Positions 16,104 to 18,018 of a DNA stretch of 18,018 nt are shown here, one piece after another (position 1 is the stretch's first letter; each line of letters starts with the position of its first letter). The DNA comes from Microbacteriaceae bacterium UBA6152 (lineage in GTDB: Bacteria; Actinomycetota; Actinomycetes; Actinomycetales; Microbacteriaceae): NCBI GenBank assembly GCA_002423075.1, contig DIUS01000080.1:1-18018 (forward strand), read 5' to 3'. The notes below the pieces were generated by a model. The model saw only the letters and a program-made list of their open reading frames with translations, was not told the origin of the DNA and searched no databases. The position numbers were made by a program, and so were the translations under genes.

Positions 16104-16937
16104 ATGGACATCGTCGTCATTGTGATCGGCATCGCCGTTGCCGTCAGCCTGTTCACCTGGGTCGCCTCGCTCATCACCCGCGACTACTCGTGGGTCGACC
16201 GCATCTGGTCAATCGTGCCGATCGTCTATGTTGCAGCCATCTGGGCCGCGACTGGTTTCACCGATGCACGGCTGACGATCATGACCGTGCTCGTCGCCCT
16301 GTGGGGCGCGCGCCTCACCGTCAACTTCGCCCGCAAGGGCGGATACCGAGGGATCGAGGACTACCGCTGGCCGATTCTGCGCGAGCGCATGTCGCCCACT
16401 CAGTTCCAGGTCTTCAACCTGCTCTTCATCGTGATCTTCCAGAACGCCCTCCTGCTGCTCATCTCGCTGCCCGCACTCGTCGCGTTCCAGAATCAGGCGG
16501 TGCCGGTCGGGATGCTCGATCTGGCGCTCGCCGCGCTCTTTCTCGCCCTGCTCATCGGAGAGTTCGTCGCCGACCAGCAGCAGTGGGACTTCCAGAAAGC
16601 CAAGGCCGCCGCGATCGCAGCGGGCGAGCAGCCCGCCAAGCGATTCGTGACAACGGGCCTCTGGCGCGTCAGCCGTCACCCGAACTTCTTCTTCGAGCAG
16701 GCGCAGTGGTGGGTCTTCTACGCAATGGGCGCCGTCGCTCTCGGCTCCGCCCTGCACTGGACCCTCGTCGGCCCCGTGCTGCTCACCGCGCTCTTCATCG
16801 GCTCGACGATCTTCACCGAGTCGATCACGCGCGAGCGCTACCCTGAGTACGTCGAGTATCAACGCAGCACGTCGATGCTGATTCCGTGGATTCCCCGACA
16901 GCGGCGTGCCGCTGCCGCCAATGCCGCGACGGGCTGA
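16104..16937 (+). CDS. DUF1295 / steroid 5-alpha-reductase-like integral membrane protein
   Basis: The 277-residue protein has about six to seven hydrophobic segments: near 1-22, 37-52, 58-75, 108-130, 136-158 and 205-235. It has the C-terminal block conserved in DUF1295 and the steroid 5-alpha-reductase superfamily: TTGLWRVSRHPNFFFEQ followed by TESITRERYPEYVEYQ. Related enzymes use NADPH to reduce C=C bonds in steroids or polyisoprenoids, or methylate isoprenyl groups. The substrate of bacterial DUF1295 proteins is generally unknown, so none is assigned. ATG 16104 is the first start after the TACTCT box. A longer open frame starts 24 bases upstream, but it would include the promoter. The C-terminus is Ala/Arg-rich and cytoplasmic-looking. 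It is followed 14 bases later by the repeat-protein gene. Confidence 0.85.
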   Translation: MDIVVIVIGIAVAVSLFTWVASLITRDYSWVDRIWSIVPIVYVAAIWAATGFTDARLTIMTVLVALWGARLTVNFARKGGYRGIEDYRWPILRERMSPTQFQVFNLLFIVIFQNALLLLISLPALVAFQNQAVPVGMLDLALAALFLALLIGEFVADQQQWDFQKAKAAAIAAGEQPAKRFVTTGLWRVSRHPNFFFEQAQWWVFYAMGAVALGSALHWTLVGPVLLTALFIGSTIFTESITRERYPEYVEYQRSTSMLIPWIPRQRRAAAANAATG

Positions 16938-16938
16938 G

Positions 16939-16944
16939 TAGCCT
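16939..16944 (+). promoter_or_regulatory. Putative leaderless -10 box TAGCCT for the repeat-protein gene
   Basis: TAGCCT (TANNNT) starts two bases after the DUF1295 TGA and ends 7 nt before ATG 16952. No Shine-Dalgarno precedes the ATG. Internal initiation in place of simple read-through is therefore plausible. Confidence 0.4.
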
Positions 16945-16951
16945 CGCGCGC

Positions 16952-17458
16952 ATGTCGTGCATTCGCTTCAACACTCCGGCCCAGCGCCGTCAGCTCGCGA
17001 GCGATGCGCCGACCATGCGTCGAGCATCCGACCTCGATGGTCCGGTGGCGCAGTTCCTCTCCCCCGCCGTGACGGCCTCGAAGATCGCGCGTATCCGACG
17101 ACTCGCGACCGACCCGAACCCGAAGATCCGCGAGAGCGCGGCGTCGTCGTACCACGCTCCTGACGAAGTGTACGAGCTGCTGTCGCGCGACCCCGACCCG
17201 GGAGTGCGCGCCTGCATCGCGAAGAACGAGCACGTATCGTGCGACATCCTGCGCCGACTCGCCGATGATCCCGACGAGCGCGTGCGCGGCTTCGTCGCGA
17301 TCAACTTTTTCGTGCCCGCCGACGCCATGCAGCGCTTGGCTGACGATCCGAGTCTCGTGGTGAAGGGCCTCGTCGACTGGAAGGCCCGCCTCGCGGCCGA
17401 GGCACACGACGCGCACCTCGTCGGCGCCGGCACCGTACGGGCGCACAGCCGTGCTTAG
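16952..17458 (+). CDS. Small solenoid protein with 26-residue repeats (leucine-rich-repeat-variant-like)
   Basis: The 168-residue protein contains an alpha-helical repeat with DP dipeptides at residues 54, 80, 106 and 132, an exact 26-residue period. Each unit reads approximately DPxxxVRxxxAxNxxxPxxxLxxLAxD (variants KIRESAASSY, GVRACIAKN, RVRGFVAINFF). The pattern resembles leucine-rich-repeat-variant proteins, usually described with 24-residue units, and more distantly HEAT/PBS repeats. Such solenoids are protein-binding scaffolds; no catalytic motif is visible. Three Cys (3, 88, 97) are present but do not form a cluster of the kind expected for the Fe-S domain of classic LRV proteins. It is probably cytoplasmic, since there is no signal peptide. 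It ends in TTAG shared with the stop of the convergent SDR gene. The partner and function are unknown. Confidence 0.75.
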   Translation: MSCIRFNTPAQRRQLASDAPTMRRASDLDGPVAQFLSPAVTASKIARIRRLATDPNPKIRESAASSYHAPDEVYELLSRDPDPGVRACIAKNEHVSCDILRRLADDPDERVRGFVAINFFVPADAMQRLADDPSLVVKGLVDWKARLAAEAHDAHLVGAGTVRAHSRA

Positions 17459-18018
17459 TCTCCGTCGCGCGAACTGAACCGCCCGGCAGTGCCCAGCCGG
17501 TCGGGCAGCACTCGGGCGAGGGCCGCGATGACGCGATAGCGCACGGTCGGGATCACGACCGCACGGCCGCGGTCGATGCCGCGCAACGCGAGGCGCACGA
17601 GGGTCGGCGCCTGCAGCCACAAGAACTCGGGAATGCCCGCGGTGCCGACCTTCATGCGGTCGTGAAACTCGGTGCGCACGAAGCCAGGGCACACCGCGGT
17701 GACGCTCACTCCGCGACCGCGGTAGACCAGATTCGCCCCACGCGCGAACATGACGCTCCAGGCCTTCGCTGCCGAGTACGTGCCGCGCGGCGTGAACGCG
17801 GCAACGCTCGAGATCAGCACGATGCGGCCTCGACCCCGCTCGAGCATGCCGCGCAGGGCCGTCTGCGTGAGCTGCAGCGGCACCGTGACGTGGATGTCGA
17901 GATGGAGCTTCTCGTCTTCGACCGAGTTCTCGTCGAGCTCTCCGCGGATGCCGTACCCGGCGTTGTTGACGAGCAGGTCGATCGGCCGACGTCGGTCGGC
18001 CAGCCGTGTGTCGACCGC
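17455..18018 (-). CDS. Short-chain dehydrogenase/reductase (SDR), N-terminus beyond the window
   Basis: The frame is open from the right edge to TAA at 17457-17455, giving 187 residues. Visible SDR elements are DLLVNNAGYG (NNAG), IVLISSVAAF (catalytic Ser), YSAAK (catalytic Tyr and Lys) and VCPGFVRTEF. The N-terminal dinucleotide-binding TGxxxGxG motif is off the window. It is therefore a classical SDR expected to be an active NAD(P)H oxidoreductase. The C-terminal half (WLQAPTLVRLALRGIDRGRAVVIPTVRYRVIAALARVLP) is like the subgroup annotated DltE/YqjQ-like, with a partly hydrophobic tail, but the substrate cannot be named. The stop codon overlaps that of the convergent repeat-protein gene by three bases. 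An internal GTG at 17883 is not the start, because conserved NNAG residues precede it. Confidence 0.9.
   Translation of the reverse strand, partial: AVDTRLADRRRPIDLLVNNAGYGIRGELDENSVEDEKLHLDIHVTVPLQLTQTALRGMLERGRGRIVLISSVAAFTPRGTYSAAKAWSVMFARGANLVYRGRGVSVTAVCPGFVRTEFHDRMKVGTAGIPEFLWLQAPTLVRLALRGIDRGRAVVIPTVRYRVIAALARVLPDRLGTAGRFSSRDGD

Noticed and set aside
16859..17692. Minus-strand open frame of 277 codons covering the repeat-protein gene.
   Set aside because: The plus-strand frame shows an exact 26-residue repeat and a promoter box. The minus frame overlaps the SDR gene in another frame and has no motif.

Overview
The window is a gene-dense, high-GC stretch of an actinobacterial chromosome. 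The short UTRs, frequent GTG starts, leaderless-type starts and gene families fit a member of the Micrococcales, most likely Microbacteriaceae. That placement is inferred from gene content and style; no marker gene such as 16S rRNA is present. I see no rRNA, tRNA, CRISPR array, insertion sequence or prophage gene. No stretch longer than about 120 bases lacks a gene.

Layout. At the left edge (2-244, +) is the C-terminus of a cell-wall-type protein. It is followed by a PASTA-domain Ser/Thr protein kinase (304-2232, +). Convergent with the kinase, on the minus strand, are class II DAHP synthase (aroG), a PlsC-type acyltransferase and a ROK glucokinase. Divergent from the glucokinase is a long-chain acyl-CoA synthetase (fadD, 5489-7312, +). 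A minus-strand run follows: pyruvate carboxylase (pyc, 12633-9235), an EspI/MinD-like ATPase with a long acidic N-terminal tail, and peptide deformylase (def). Divergent from pyc is a ParA-family ATPase (12745-13548, +). It converges on a minus-strand cluster of a PgsA-type CDP-alcohol phosphatidyltransferase, a GarA/OdhI FHA protein, an FtsR-like MerR regulator and a second, Rv1830-like MerR regulator. The right end holds a DUF1295 membrane protein, a small protein with 26-residue repeats, and a partial short-chain dehydrogenase.

How the genes may work together. The left half resembles the mycobacterial pknL-aroG-plsC-fadD15 neighbourhood. The right half resembles the pgsA2-garA-Rv1828-Rv1830 neighbourhood. 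These are lineage-conserved housekeeping modules, not an accessory island. The most coherent functional link is a PASTA kinase plus a GarA protein that keeps the ETT phospho-acceptor motif and the FHA binding residues, together with the anaplerotic enzyme pyruvate carboxylase. This suggests kinase control of flux around 2-oxoglutarate and oxaloacetate, but that link is inference.

Regulation visible in the sequence. Six genes start 6-8 nt after a TANNNT box (mostly TAGACT) with no Shine-Dalgarno sequence, which is the signature of leaderless transcripts. Other genes have TANNNT boxes further upstream plus good ribosome binding sites. Two overlapping perfect palindromes lie upstream of the second MerR gene and look like an operator. 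I found no clearly new biological system. The best leads are that operator, the leaderless promoter set, the orphan EspI/MinD-like ATPase and the 26-residue repeat protein.
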